A stretch of 48,243 nt of DNA, from NCBI GenBank assembly GCA_002878315.1, contig PNIW01000033.1:1-48243 (forward strand), read 5' to 3'. Below, one piece after another: positions 1-9,267 of this stretch (positions are counted from its first letter, which is position 1; each line of letters begins with the position of its first letter). The notes beneath the pieces were generated by a model, which worked only from the letters and a program-made list of their open reading frames with translations, did no database searches and was not told the origin of the DNA. The DNA comes from Mesoaciditoga sp. (GTDB lineage Bacteria > Thermotogota > Thermotogae > Mesoaciditogales > Mesoaciditogaceae). A program made the position numbers and the translations under genes.

Positions 1-14
1 CTTTATCAAATTTC

Positions 15-71
15 AATTGTGCATTTTCAATTCTTTTACTTGCCACCTGCCACCTGCCACCCACTACCCGC
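15..71 (-). repeat. Dispersed intergenic repeat, copy A, with a TGCCACC heptamer triplet
   Basis: On the plus strand the heptamer TGCCACC occurs three times in perfect tandem at 41-61. It is followed by CTACCCGC (64-71) and preceded by AT-rich words at 15-33. Read on the minus strand the order is GCGGGTAG, then GGTGGCA repeats, then GAATTGAAAAT, then GAAAATGCACAATT. The same words in the same order recur near 28006-28056, so this looks like one copy of a small dispersed element. The rest of 1-129 carries only an AT-rich presumed dnaE promoter without a clear -35. Confidence 0.5.
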
Positions 72-129
72 CATTATCTTATTTTACTTTGAGAAAAATT
101 TATTATAAAATTGATTTAGAGGTGTTTTG

Positions 130-3100
130 ATGGACAAATTTGTGCACTTACATCTTCACACCGAATACAGTGCCGGAGATTCGATAGTAAGAATAAATGA
201 ACTTATGGATGAAGCCAAAGCGCTTGGGATGGATGCTTTGGCCATAACTGATCACGGCACAATGGGTGGCGTACACAAATTCTGGTCTGCGGCGCGCGAG
301 CACGGAATAAAGCCGATAATAGGATGCGAACTTTACGTAAAGGACGATAAAACGAGAACTCATCTTACCGTCCTTGCCAAAAACAAGAATGGCTATCTTT
401 CGCTTGTTAAAGCGGTCAATCTCGCAAATTCAAGGGGTCTTGAGGATCGCGATATTTTTGAGTTGAAAGATGTCATAGTCCTTTCAGGATGTATGAGCGG
501 TAAGATACCCCGTCTTATTCTTGGTAACGAGATCGAGAAAGCGAGAGAGGTTGCCCGGGCTTACAAAGAAAGATTTGGAGAGGATTTTTACATAGAGCTT
601 ATGAGAACGGGCCTTAAAGAACAGATAGCGCTTAACGAGACGCTCGTTGATATAGCAAAAAGCCTTAATATAAAGACCGTCGCAACTAACGATGTTCATT
701 TCTTAAAAAAAGAGGATGCTCTCACCCACGGTCTTTTTGTCTCGATGAATAGAAATATGAAATGGGACGGAAATGTCGCATACGGAAGCGATCATTACTA
801 TTTGAAATCTGCCGGAGAGATGCGAAAACTCTTTGAAGATCTTCCGCAAAGTGTTGAAAACACGAATGAAATATCTGAAAAATGTGAAGAATACGATCTT
901 TTCGTTGATATAAAGTTGCCCTTTTCTTCGGACAGGGATTGTGAAACGCTCAAGGAAAAGATCGGGAATGTATCTGACGATCGGAAAAAAAGACTCGATC
1001 GCGAATTGAAGTTGATAGAATCCAAAAACTTTTGCAGATATTTTCTTACCGTCTCCGAGATAATAGATTACGCCCAAAAGGCCGGGATCCTCATAGGCCC
1101 CGGAAGAGGCTCCTCTGTTTCTTCTTTAGTTGCATACCTACTCGGAATTACAACGATAGATCCTCTAAAACACGATCTGATCTTTGAGAGGTTTTTGAAT
1201 GAATCGAGAACTGAGGATCCGGACATAGACATAGATGTCGAAGACAATGCGAGAGACGATCTTATCCTTGGCCTTGCCCAGAAGTACGGTACAAACAATC
1301 TGGCCCAGGTCGGATCGTATGGAACCTTAGGTTCAAAGGCCGTCATAAGATTTACCGGGAAATCTTTGGGTGTGAATGAAAGAGTTATAGAGGATCTTGC
1401 ATGGAGAGTATCGGGATACGATTCCATCGGAAAGGCAATCGTTGAGAATCAGGAATTTCGAAGGATTTCAAAAAGCGATGAGGTAAAGGCCCTTGTCAGT
1501 TATGCCTTAAAACTTGAAGGGCTTATCCATCACAAAACGATCCATGCGGCCGGAATAGTTCTCTCTGACGGAGACCTTACAAACCTTATTCCGATGACCT
1601 TTGATGGAAAGAGATGGATAACCGAATTTGATATGGAATCTCTTGCAGATCTCGGGATAACGAAGATAGATCTTCTCGGTCTTAAGACGCTTACGAATAT
1701 AAAGGAAACTCTCGGTGGAAAGGCAAAAAGAGAAGACCTTATGAATATTCCCATTGATGATGAAAGGATATACGAAATCCTCAAAAGCGGAAATACGTCG
1801 GGCATCTTTCAACTTGAGAGCGCCTCGGCAAGCGCTTTGACAAAAAAATTAGCGCCAGAGAATTTCAACGATATAATCGCTCTTTTAAGCCTCAACAGGC
1901 CAGGTCCGATATATTCCGGAATAGCGGACGAGTACATAAGGCGCCGTCACGGCGGCGCGGTAATGAAGGACGAGTTCGGCCTCGATAAAATCCTTGGCGA
2001 GACCTACGGAATGATAATATATCAGGAACAGATCATGAAGATCGCGATGGAGATAGCGAATTTTTCGGAAAGCCAGGCAGATCTTTTCAGAAAGGCAATA
2101 TCAAAAAAGGATCCTGCCATTATGCGGGATTTGAAGGAAAAGTTTGTGAATGGAGCCATCTCAAAAGGATACAGCGAGAATATGGCGCTAAAGTTGTTCG
2201 ATAGCATAAGCAATTTTGCGTCCTACGGGTTCAACAAGTCTCACAGCGTCGCTTATGCCTACATAACGGCGTGGACTGCCTATCTGAAGGCCACAATGCC
2301 CGCTAATTTTATGGTGTCTTTGATGAATTCCAACATTTCCGATCCGGCGAAATTGTCCATTTACAAAAAAGAACTCGAAAGGTTGCATGTAAAGGTCCTT
2401 CCGCCGGATATAAATGAATCGAGAGCCCTTTTTTATTCGGAAGGAAAAAATGTAAGGACAGGCTTTGCCGCTATAAAGGGCATCGGCATAAACCTCGGTC
2501 GCATGATCGAAGAAGAAAGGATGCGTGGAAAGTTTGAGAATTTTTTGGATTTCCTTTCAAGAATGAAGAAAAAGGTCAATTCTAAATCCCTTGAGATTCT
2601 AATTTTAAGTGGCGCTTTTGATTCAACGGATCCCAACAGAAAGTACCTTATCGACAACATGGAAGGACTTATAGATCTTTCCGAGGGTGGCCTTAAGATG
2701 ATCCAGCAACAGTTGTTCGGAAGCGAGGAAAGAAAAGCATTGCCTCCCATCGAGAATTATCCCGATTATTCTCCTTCAGAAAAGATAAAACTTCAGAGGC
2801 AGTACGTTGACCTTTTGTTCGATCTGGAAGGAGATGACTTTGAAAAAGTCATGGAGAGAGGTCACGGCCGGGTTGCCTTTCAAATCTTTGAAAGAGACGG
2901 TCTTATCTTTGCCACCGATGGTAAAAATGAACTTCCATTTTCTTACGAAAGACCTTTGCGGGAAGGAGAAATGTATGAAGGGGAATTTGTTGTCAAAAAC
3001 GGGAATGTCATTCTATCAAGGCTGATAAGTTCTTCGAATGAGACGTATATTTATCTAAAGGATCCGTCTGAGATAGATTCATACATATCCCGCATTTCAG

Positions 3101-3186
3101 ATATGAAAGATCATAGATTGATCTTTAAGATAAGCAATTTTTACATAATACTTGAGGATAAAACTTTTAAAGAGGAGGAAGGATGA
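130..3186 (+). CDS. dnaE: DNA polymerase III alpha subunit (DnaE), with intact PHP domain
   Basis: Replicative C-family DNA polymerase. The ATG at 130 is chosen because GAGGTG lies 5 nt upstream; the in-frame TTG at 127 is too close to it. Residues 1 to about 200 are a PHP domain with the full set of expected metal ligands: H8, H10, D17, H42, E67, H78, C121, D188, H190. The palm begins near residue 320 (GPGRGSS). It continues with the PDIDIDVED aspartate pair near 363-370 and a third aspartate in the [10 protein letters not shown] motif near 515; the fingers carry LNRPGPI and FNKSHSVAY. At 1018 residues it is shorter than the E. coli protein, mainly at the C terminus, where a normal OB/tau-binding region is not obvious. 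It is coupled by ATGA to the methylmalonyl-CoA mutase gene, an unusual partner. Confidence 0.97.
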   Translation: MDKFVHLHLHTEYSAGDSIVRINELMDEAKALGMDALAITDHGTMGGVHKFWSAAREHGIKPIIGCELYVKDDKTRTHLTVLAKNKNGYLSLVKAVNLANSRGLEDRDIFELKDVIVLSGCMSGKIPRLILGNEIEKAREVARAYKERFGEDFYIELMRTGLKEQIALNETLVDIAKSLNIKTVATNDVHFLKKEDALTHGLFVSMNRNMKWDGNVAYGSDHYYLKSAGEMRKLFEDLPQSVENTNEISEKCEEYDLFVDIKLPFSSDRDCETLKEKIGNVSDDRKKRLDRELKLIESKNFCRYFLTVSEIIDYAQKAGILIGPGRGSSVSSLVAYLLGITTIDPLKHDLIFERFLNESRTEDPDIDIDVEDNARDDLILGLAQKYGTNNLAQVGSYGTLGSKAVIRFTGKSLGVNERVIEDLAWRVSGYDSIGKAIVENQEFRRISKSDEVKALVSYALKLEGLIHHKTIHAAGIVLSDGDLTNLIPMTFDGKRWITEFDMESLADLGITKIDLLGLKTLTNIKETLGGKAKREDLMNIPIDDERIYEILKSGNTSGIFQLESASASALTKKLAPENFNDIIALLSLNRPGPIYSGIADEYIRRRHGGAVMKDEFGLDKILGETYGMIIYQEQIMKIAMEIANFSESQADLFRKAISKKDPAIMRDLKEKFVNGAISKGYSENMALKLFDSISNFASYGFNKSHSVAYAYITAWTAYLKATMPANFMVSLMNSNISDPAKLSIYKKELERLHVKVLPPDINESRALFYSEGKNVRTGFAAIKGIGINLGRMIEEERMRGKFENFLDFLSRMKKKVNSKSLEILILSGAFDSTDPNRKYLIDNMEGLIDLSEGGLKMIQQQLFGSEERKALPPIENYPDYSPSEKIKLQRQYVDLLFDLEGDDFEKVMERGHGRVAFQIFERDGLIFATDGKNELPFSYERPLREGEMYEGEFVVKNGNVILSRLISSSNETYIYLKDPSEIDSYISRISDMKDHRLIFKISNFYIILEDKTFKEEEG

Positions 3187-4835
3187 TGGACGAATCGATA
3201 AAGAAATCCTACGAAGAATGGGAAAAGCAAACGGAGTCTTTGATAAAGAAATATCCCGAAGAAGGCAATTTCAAAACGACGTGGTCTGATGAGGTAAAGA
3301 GACTCTATACTCCGTTAGACGTAGGAGATTATTCCCAGATAGGCTTTCCCGGCGAATTTCCCTACACGCGCGGCGTTCAAAACACGATGTACAGGGGAAA
3401 GTTATGGACGATGAGACAGTACGCGGGCTTCGGAACGGCAGAGGAGTCTAACAAAAGATACAAATACCTGCTCGAGCAGGGACAGAGCGGGTTATCGATA
3501 GCCTTTGATCTTCCCACGCAGATAGGGTACGATTCAGACGATCCTCATTCTTTGGGCGAGGTCGGAAAGGTTGGCGTTGCCATAGATTCCCTTGCCGACA
3601 TGGAAACTCTCTTTGACGGAATACCGCTCGATAAGGTGAGCACCTCGATGACAATAAACGCTACTGCCTCTATTTTATTGGCGATGTACATAGCGGTCGG
3701 GGAAAAACAAGGTGTCAAAAGGGACAAACTTCGCGGGACAATTCAAAACGATATTCTCAAAGAGTACATCGCAAGGGGTACATATATATATCCTCCAAAG
3801 CCATCGATGAGGATAATAAACAACATATTCGAATTTTGCTCTAAAGAGATGCCGCTTTGGAACACGATAAGTGTCAGCGGCTATCACATAAGAGAGGCGG
3901 GGGCCAACGCCGTTCAGGAAGTGGCATTTACGATAGCAGATGGCATCGAGTACGTCAAAACGGCTATAGAAGCTGGCCTTGATCCTAATGTTTTTGGAAA
4001 GAGGCTGTCATTTTTCTTCGCCTCGCACAACAATCTACTCGAAGAGGTTGCCAAATTCAGGGCCGCAAGAAGAATGTGGGCCAAGATCATGAAGGAAAGG
4101 TTCAATGTCAAAGATCCTGATGCGCTTAAATTAAGGTTCCACACCCAAACTTCAGGATCAACTCTCACGGCCCAACAACCCGAAAATAACATAATAAGGG
4201 TTACGATTCAGGCCCTTGCGGCAGTGCTCGGTGGAACACAGTCTTTGCACACAAATTCGATGGACGAGGCGCTCTCCCTGCCAACAGAGGATTCTGTAAG
4301 GATAGCCTTGAGAACACAGCAGATAATAGCCTATGAATCGGGAGTTGCAAAAACCGTAGATCCTCTTGGCGGCTCCTATTACGTTGAAGCACTCACGGAC
4401 GAGATAGAGAGAAGAGCCTTTGATTACATAAAGCGCATAGACGAGATCGGTGGCATGATAAATGCCATAGAGTCAGGATATGTCCAGCAGGAGATCTCGA
4501 ATAGCGCTTACGAGTATCAAAAGGCAGTCGAATCGAAAGAACAGATAATCGTCGGGGTTAACGATTTCGTGATAGAGGAAAAGAATCCCCGCAAGACTTT
4601 GAAAATAGACGACGCTCTCGAAATAAAACAGATAGAAAAATTGAGAAGCATGAAATCTAAAAGAGATAATGACGCTGTCAGAGAAAAACTTGAAAATTTG
4701 GAGAGAGCGGCAAGAACTTCGGAGAATTTGATGTATCCTATAATAGATGCCGTAAAAGTTTACGCAACTGTGGGAGAGATTTCGAACACTTTGAGGAAGG
4801 TTTTTGGCGAATACAAAGAATCGGTGATCTTTTAA
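3186..4835 (+). CDS. mcmA: Methylmalonyl-CoA mutase, catalytic (TIM-barrel) subunit
   Basis: Interconverts (R)-methylmalonyl-CoA and succinyl-CoA with adenosylcobalamin. This ORF is the substrate-binding TIM-barrel half only (549 residues); the B12-binding half is the next gene. Diagnostic motifs are [12 protein letters not shown] near residue 60, [13 protein letters not shown], the [12 protein letters not shown] stretch near 110, and [10 protein letters not shown] near 235 with the active-site histidine. Two adjacent ATGs (3183 and 3186) fit; the second has the better 7-nt gap to AGGAGG at 3173-3178. It forms an operon with mcmB and meaB, pointing to propionate/succinate interconversion. No epimerase gene is seen in the window. 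Confidence 0.96.
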   Translation: MDESIKKSYEEWEKQTESLIKKYPEEGNFKTTWSDEVKRLYTPLDVGDYSQIGFPGEFPYTRGVQNTMYRGKLWTMRQYAGFGTAEESNKRYKYLLEQGQSGLSIAFDLPTQIGYDSDDPHSLGEVGKVGVAIDSLADMETLFDGIPLDKVSTSMTINATASILLAMYIAVGEKQGVKRDKLRGTIQNDILKEYIARGTYIYPPKPSMRIINNIFEFCSKEMPLWNTISVSGYHIREAGANAVQEVAFTIADGIEYVKTAIEAGLDPNVFGKRLSFFFASHNNLLEEVAKFRAARRMWAKIMKERFNVKDPDALKLRFHTQTSGSTLTAQQPENNIIRVTIQALAAVLGGTQSLHTNSMDEALSLPTEDSVRIALRTQQIIAYESGVAKTVDPLGGSYYVEALTDEIERRAFDYIKRIDEIGGMINAIESGYVQQEISNSAYEYQKAVESKEQIIVGVNDFVIEEKNPRKTLKIDDALEIKQIEKLRSMKSKRDNDAVREKLENLERAARTSENLMYPIIDAVKVYATVGEISNTLRKVFGEYKESVIF

Positions 4836-4848
4836 AGGAGGAATTTAA

Positions 4849-5241
4849 ATGATAAAGGTGCTCATTGCAAAGCCCGGTCTCGACGGTCACGATAGAGGTG
4901 CAAAAGTCATAGCGAGGGCCTTAAGGGATGCTGGCATGGAAGTCATATACACCGGCATAAGGCAGACACCGGAGCAGATAGTCCAAACTGCTATCGATGA
5001 GGATGTTGATATACTCGGAGTCTCGATCCTTTCGGGCGCTCACATGAAACTTGTGCCAAGGATTCTCGAACTTCTGAAGGAGAAGGGATCAAGAATACCG
5101 GTTTTTGTCGGTGGAATAATACCCGAAGACGATGCGACCGAGTTAAAAAGACTTGGCGTTATAGAAGTTTACGGGCCGGGAACATCTACATCCGAGATAA
5201 TCGAGAAGATAAAGGGATACTTCGAAAATGCAAATATCTGA
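4849..5241 (+). CDS. mcmB: Methylmalonyl-CoA mutase, cobalamin-binding subunit
   Basis: Separate B12-binding domain of about 130 residues, partner of the upstream catalytic subunit. It opens almost directly with the signature DGHDRG (the DxHxxG motif whose histidine is the lower axial cobalt ligand). The typical VSILSGAHM and [11 protein letters not shown] segments of the Rossmann-like cobalamin fold follow. AAAGGAGG lies just upstream of the ATG. The two-subunit arrangement (large catalytic chain plus small B12 chain) is common in archaea and in Firmicutes/Thermotogota-type anaerobes. It overlaps meaB by 14 nt. Confidence 0.95.
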   Translation: MIKVLIAKPGLDGHDRGAKVIARALRDAGMEVIYTGIRQTPEQIVQTAIDEDVDILGVSILSGAHMKLVPRILELLKEKGSRIPVFVGGIIPEDDATELKRLGVIEVYGPGTSTSEIIEKIKGYFENANI

Positions 5242-6112
5242 ATCTCAGATCGTAAATGGCGTCTCTTCAAGGGACAGAAAATCTTTTGCAAAGTTGCTAT
5301 CCATTTGCGAAGATAATCCTGTCATGGCGAATAAAATAATATCACGTCTTCAAAGAAAAGAGGCCCATGTTGTTGGAATAACGGGAAGCCCAGGCGTCGG
5401 AAAATCCAGCATCATAAATGCTTTGCTTTCGAAATTATCGAGAAGGGTTGGAGTTATAGCCATAGATCCTTCGAGTCCTTTTAGCGGCGGCGCGCTTTTG
5501 GGAGACAGGATAAGAATGCAATCCCACGCAACGGATCAAAATGTGTTTATAAGAAGTTTTTCAAGCCGCGGTGCGCTCGGAGGATTGTCTCCTTCGATCT
5601 TCGAAGTTTGCGACGCATTTGAAACCTTCGATATGGACATGATTTTGATTGAAACCGTTGGCGTTGGCCAGTCCGATACGGAAATTGCCAACATTGCCGA
5701 TACGGTCGTCCTTTTGCTTTCTCCAGACGGCGGAGATGAAATTCAGATGATGAAAGCCGGCATCATGGAGATAGCCGATATCTTTGTTGTCAACAAATCG
5801 GACAATCCGGCATCGATAGGCCTCAAGACAAAACTCGAAGGAATAATAAAATTCGGCGGGAAAAATATTCCCGTCATTCTGGTAAATTCCATAACCGGCG
5901 ATGGAGTGGACAATTTAATAAAGGAACTCGATTCAAGGTTTGAAAGGATAAGGGTCGATGGCACATTCGCATCAAAAAGAAAAAAGAGAGTCTTTTTCCA
6001 CGCTCAGTCTTTTTTAAGAAGAAAGATAGACACGATAATGCAAAGTATCGAGTCAGACGAGACAGACATTGAAAAGATAGAAAAAGAACTGATTAAAAAA
6101 CTTTGCTCTTGA
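5228..6112 (+). CDS. meaB: MeaB/ArgK-type G-protein chaperone of methylmalonyl-CoA mutase
   Basis: P-loop GTPase of the SIMIBI class that gates cobalamin loading and protects methylmalonyl-CoA mutase from inactivation. Visible motifs are Walker [10 protein letters not shown] near residue 54, the base-2-like ETVGVGQSD near 143, and the guanine-specificity motif NKSD near 190. The C-terminal arm used for dimerisation is present. The length of 294 residues is slightly under the family norm. The start overlaps the end of mcmB, so the three genes are probably translated together. Older annotations call this family LAO/AO transport ATPase, which is misleading here. Confidence 0.95.
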   Translation: MQISESQIVNGVSSRDRKSFAKLLSICEDNPVMANKIISRLQRKEAHVVGITGSPGVGKSSIINALLSKLSRRVGVIAIDPSSPFSGGALLGDRIRMQSHATDQNVFIRSFSSRGALGGLSPSIFEVCDAFETFDMDMILIETVGVGQSDTEIANIADTVVLLLSPDGGDEIQMMKAGIMEIADIFVVNKSDNPASIGLKTKLEGIIKFGGKNIPVILVNSITGDGVDNLIKELDSRFERIRVDGTFASKRKKRVFFHAQSFLRRKIDTIMQSIESDETDIEKIEKELIKKLCS

Positions 6113-6159
6113 AAGTTTCCGGCGGCCCAAAAGCGTCCTTCGTTTAAGATAAATGAAGA

Positions 6160-6188
6160 TTGGATAAACAGATTCGGTATAGTATAAT
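6160..6188 (+). promoter_or_regulatory. Sigma-A-type promoter for the 6211-12905 operon
   Basis: TTGGAT at 6160-6165 and a perfect TATAAT at 6183-6188 are separated by 17 nt, predicting transcription from about 6195. This lies after the meaB stop and before the PLP enzyme, so it divides the mcm operon from the next gene run. It also argues that the TTG at 6160 is not the start of the downstream protein. Confidence 0.7.
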
Positions 6189-6210
6189 TGAACAGGAAGG
6201 GGATAGAAAG

Positions 6211-7434
6211 ATGAATTATTTTTTGAGATGTCTCAATTGCGGTTCCACTTACAGTCCAGATGAGAATATCTACACATGCCCCAAATGCGGCCCAAGGCTT
6301 GGCACGTTAGAGACAGTGCTTGAGAGATATCCAAAAATAAATATTTCTTTTGAAGATCTCAGATCCAAAGGCATCTGGGCTTTCAAGGAACTTTTGCCCC
6401 TTGATCGGAATGATTACGAAGTCCCTCTTTTTATAGGAAATACCCCAATTTACGAAAAAAAGGAAATGGCAAAAAAATTTGGCCTTTCGAATTTATGGAT
6501 AAAGGATGACGGAAGGAATCCCACAGCCTCTTACAAAGACAGGGCGACGGCCGTGGCAATATCTAAGGCAAAGGCTTTAAAGAAGGAGATCATCTATTGC
6601 GCCTCTACTGGAAATGCCGCCTCCTCTCTTGCCGGATTAAGTGCCGCTTCGGGAATGAAAAGTGTCATCTTTGTGCCCAAAACCGCTCCGGAGGCCAAGA
6701 TAACACAACTTTTAGTCTACGGATCGACCGTTATGGCTGTCGATGGAAGTTACGATGAGGCCTTCGATCTTTCAATGGAAATAGGAGAGGAATTTGGCTG
6801 GTATACGAGAAACTCCGCGATAAATCCATACCTTCTCGAGGGTAAAAAGACAGGAGCAATGGAGGTGCCAATCCAGATCGGTAAGGTACCTGATGTTGCG
6901 ATTGTAAGTGTTGGAGATGGAACTGTGGTGAGTTCTATATACAAAGGATTTAAGGACATGAAGATGGCAGGATTCACGGACAAAATTCCCCAAATAATCG
7001 GTGTGCAGGCCGAAGGAGCGAATGCCGTCATGAGAACCTTTGAATCCGGCCATTTCGATAAACCCGTCGATATGGAGGCCCACTCGATTGCAGACAGTAT
7101 AAGTGTTGGGAAACCGCGGGACGTTTTGAAGGCATGCAAATGGGTCAAAGAATCGGGAGGTTACTTTGTCTCTGTGACTGATGAGGAAATAGGACGCGCT
7201 ATAATCGAACTCGCGCGCGAAAGTGGCGTTTTTGCCGAACCTGCCGGTGCGACCGCATACGCGGGACTTAAAAAGATAGCCAAAGATCTTCATGAAAAGA
7301 GTGTCGTGGTTTTTATTACAGGAAATGGTCTTAAAGATATAAAATCGGCAAGAAATTTCACCGGTCAGGTTAATTACGTCAAAGCAGATCCATCGAGCGT
7401 TAAGGACGCTCTTAGGAGGAGCGGGATAATATAG
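6211..7434 (+). CDS. thrC: Threonine-synthase-family PLP enzyme
   Basis: Fold-type II PLP enzyme, most like threonine synthase (O-phosphohomoserine to threonine). An N-terminal zinc-ribbon-like pair of CxxC motifs (C7/C10 and C23/C26) precedes the catalytic domain. The PLP lysine is K109 in TASYKDR, and a phosphate-binding STGNAASS loop follows. The start is taken at ATG 6211 because the promoter at 6160-6188 removes the longer reading and GGAAGGGG lies upstream. The gene leads a cluster of molybdenum hydroxylase and pantothenate genes rather than other threonine genes. A related beta-replacing enzyme with another substrate is therefore possible, and the exact reaction is inferred. Confidence 0.8.
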   Translation: MNYFLRCLNCGSTYSPDENIYTCPKCGPRLGTLETVLERYPKINISFEDLRSKGIWAFKELLPLDRNDYEVPLFIGNTPIYEKKEMAKKFGLSNLWIKDDGRNPTASYKDRATAVAISKAKALKKEIIYCASTGNAASSLAGLSAASGMKSVIFVPKTAPEAKITQLLVYGSTVMAVDGSYDEAFDLSMEIGEEFGWYTRNSAINPYLLEGKKTGAMEVPIQIGKVPDVAIVSVGDGTVVSSIYKGFKDMKMAGFTDKIPQIIGVQAEGANAVMRTFESGHFDKPVDMEAHSIADSISVGKPRDVLKACKWVKESGGYFVSVTDEEIGRAIIELARESGVFAEPAGATAYAGLKKIAKDLHEKSVVVFITGNGLKDIKSARNFTGQVNYVKADPSSVKDALRRSGII

Positions 7435-7443
7435 GAGGCTTCA

Positions 7444-7896
7444 ATGATAATAAAGTTCAGATTGAACGGTGAAGAAAGAGAAGAAAGTGTTGAGGAAGAC
7501 GAGAGGGCTCTTGATTTTCTAAGAAGAATAGGAATGAAAAGCGTTAAAGAAGGATGCGGAGAGGGAGAGTGCGGAGCTTGCACGATCATCGTCAACGGTA
7601 AAAATGTCGTTTCGTGCCTCATGTTAGCGCCAGAACTCGACGGAACGGATGTTTTGACTACCGAAGGTCTTGGACAAGATAAACTCGATCCTGTCCAGGA
7701 GGCATTTGCAGAGATAGGAGCCGTTCAGTGCGGCTTTTGTACGCCAGGAATGGAAATGTCAGCGAAGGCTTTGCTTATGAAAAATCCTCATCCGTCTGAA
7801 GAAGATATCAAAAAAGGACTTGAAGGGAACCTTTGCAGATGCACTGGGTACTTTAGAATAATCGAGGCTGTAAAGAAGGCGGCAGGAAAGATTTGA
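7444..7896 (+). CDS. Molybdenum hydroxylase small subunit, two [2Fe-2S] clusters
   Basis: Iron-sulfur subunit of the xanthine dehydrogenase/CO dehydrogenase (CoxS-type) family, passing electrons from the molybdenum site to FAD. The plant-ferredoxin-like N-terminal domain has GCGEGECGACT plus a further cysteine in VVSCL. The C-terminal helical domain has QCGFCTPG and GNLCRCTGY. All eight expected cysteines are present in about 150 residues, the normal size. It sits with the FAD subunit and a MocA-like protein, but no molybdopterin-binding catalytic subunit is found in this window, so the substrate cannot be named. Confidence 0.95.
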   Translation: MIIKFRLNGEEREESVEEDERALDFLRRIGMKSVKEGCGEGECGACTIIVNGKNVVSCLMLAPELDGTDVLTTEGLGQDKLDPVQEAFAEIGAVQCGFCTPGMEMSAKALLMKNPHPSEEDIKKGLEGNLCRCTGYFRIIEAVKKAAGKI

Positions 7897-8441
7897 TCCC
7901 CATTATTCTTGCGGCTGGAGAGAGCAAGAGATTTGGCCTTCAGAAGTTGAATTATCCGTACAGAGGTAAGCCTTTAATTCAGTGGGCTATAGACGTTGTT
8001 GAGGAGAATTTTTCAGAAGGGCTTTTGATCATTTCCCAAACACTGGATCTTTCGAAAGCAAGAGTGAGAAAATTAAAGTTGATTTTGAATAAAAACCCCG
8101 AACTCGGCCTTTCAAATTCGATAAAGTTAGGACTTATGGCCGCAGGCGGAAAAGATGTTATCATATTTTTGGGAGATATGCCCGAAATAGATTCTGAACT
8201 CGTTCAAAAAGTTATGAGTTTTTCAAAAGACAAAATAGTCTTTCCAAATTTCAACGGTGTAAAGGGTTTTCCCGTTTTTATACCCGCAGGCTATCTAAAA
8301 AGCGCCTGCGAAATAGAAGGGGACAGAGGTTTAAGGGATTTAATAATGAGAAGCGAATATATAACCTTCGAATGGACAAGATCCTGTATTTTTGATGTTG
8401 ATCTTCCCGAAGATTTGGAAGGGGCTGGTGAGGATGGCTAA
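7893..8441 (+). CDS. MocA/MobA-like molybdenum cofactor nucleotidyltransferase
   Basis: GT-A-fold nucleotidyltransferase of 182 residues. The N-terminal LAAGESKRFG loop with a downstream lysine is the NTP-binding signature, and LGDMPEID near residue 95 holds the metal-binding aspartate. Between two subunits of a molybdenum hydroxylase the likely role is adding CMP to molybdopterin (MocA-type) to give the cytosine dinucleotide cofactor. A GMP-transferring MobA role cannot be excluded. It starts at a TTG that overlaps the stop of the previous gene (TTGA), with AGGAAAG just upstream. Confidence 0.85.
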   Translation: MIPIILAAGESKRFGLQKLNYPYRGKPLIQWAIDVVEENFSEGLLIISQTLDLSKARVRKLKLILNKNPELGLSNSIKLGLMAAGGKDVIIFLGDMPEIDSELVQKVMSFSKDKIVFPNFNGVKGFPVFIPAGYLKSACEIEGDRGLRDLIMRSEYITFEWTRSCIFDVDLPEDLEGAGEDG

Positions 8442-9264
8442 ATTTGTGATGCCCAAAAATGAAAGAGAATTCAGAGATGAGATATACGATGAAAAGAGTG
8501 TAATAATGGCAGGAGGAACGGATCTCCTCGTAAAAATGCGAATTGGAAAGATAAATCCTTCGAAAATAGTAAGCACATTGAGGGTTCCTACCTTTCATGC
8601 GCTTGGTTTTGACGGTAAAGAATTGATAATCGGCGCAAATGTCACCTATTCAGAACTTTTGGATTTTGAGCCGATAAAAAAAGAATTTCCTATCCTTTAC
8701 GATGCGATTTATTCAATAGGATCTCCGCAGATAAGAAATAGGGCAACGCTTGCCGGAAATCTAATCAATGCCTCTCCTGCGGGAGACGGCCTGCTCGCGC
8801 TCTATCTTTTGGATGCTGAGGTGGAATTGTCAAACGGGAAAAGATATTCAGTCGGAGAGTTTGTTCGTGGACCGGGCCAGACCATTTTAGAGCATAAAGA
8901 ATATGTAAAGAGCATTATAATAAGAAAGGAAGAATGGACGCACAGGTACTTTGAAAAGGTTGGTCAGAGAAATTCTATGACGATCTCGATTGCGAGTATG
9001 GGATCGTTGTTCAAAATTGATAATGGTAAAATAAGAGAGATGAGAATTGCCTTTGGATCTGTAGGACCGACTGTTTTAAGAATGCGCGAAATAGAAGAAT
9101 TTGCCCGTGATAAAGAGTTAGACGAAAATTTAATAAGAGAAATTTCTATAATGGCCTACAATGACGTGAGGCCAATAGACGATGTGCGCGGAAGTGCCGA
9201 ATACAGAAGAAGGCTTTGTCGTAATTTAATATACAGGTTCAATTATATTCTTGAAAGGAGTTAA
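8434..9264 (+). CDS. Molybdenum hydroxylase FAD-binding subunit (CoxM/XdhB type)
   Basis: Medium subunit of the xanthine dehydrogenase family. The FAD pyrophosphate-binding motif AGGTDLLVKM is near residue 30, and a second motif with RNRATLAGNLINASPAGD lies near 100-120. The CO dehydrogenase flavoprotein C-terminal domain follows, with normal length (276 residues). The start is taken at ATG 8434, because residues from a more upstream in-frame start would lie inside the nucleotidyltransferase gene. The 8-nt overlap suggests coupled translation. The catalytic molybdopterin partner must be encoded elsewhere or absent. Confidence 0.93.
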   Translation: MAKFVMPKNEREFRDEIYDEKSVIMAGGTDLLVKMRIGKINPSKIVSTLRVPTFHALGFDGKELIIGANVTYSELLDFEPIKKEFPILYDAIYSIGSPQIRNRATLAGNLINASPAGDGLLALYLLDAEVELSNGKRYSVGEFVRGPGQTILEHKEYVKSIIIRKEEWTHRYFEKVGQRNSMTISIASMGSLFKIDNGKIREMRIAFGSVGPTVLRMREIEEFARDKELDENLIREISIMAYNDVRPIDDVRGSAEYRRRLCRNLIYRFNYILERS

Positions 9265-9267
9265 GAG

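Noticed and set aside
41-61. Triple TGCCACC considered as part of a CRISPR or other array
   Set aside because: The unit is 7 bp in direct contact without spacers; it is a short tandem repeat.
6772-7293. Antisense open frame opposite the threonine-synthase-like gene
   Set aside because: The plus-strand frame is clearly a PLP enzyme; the antisense product has no family features.
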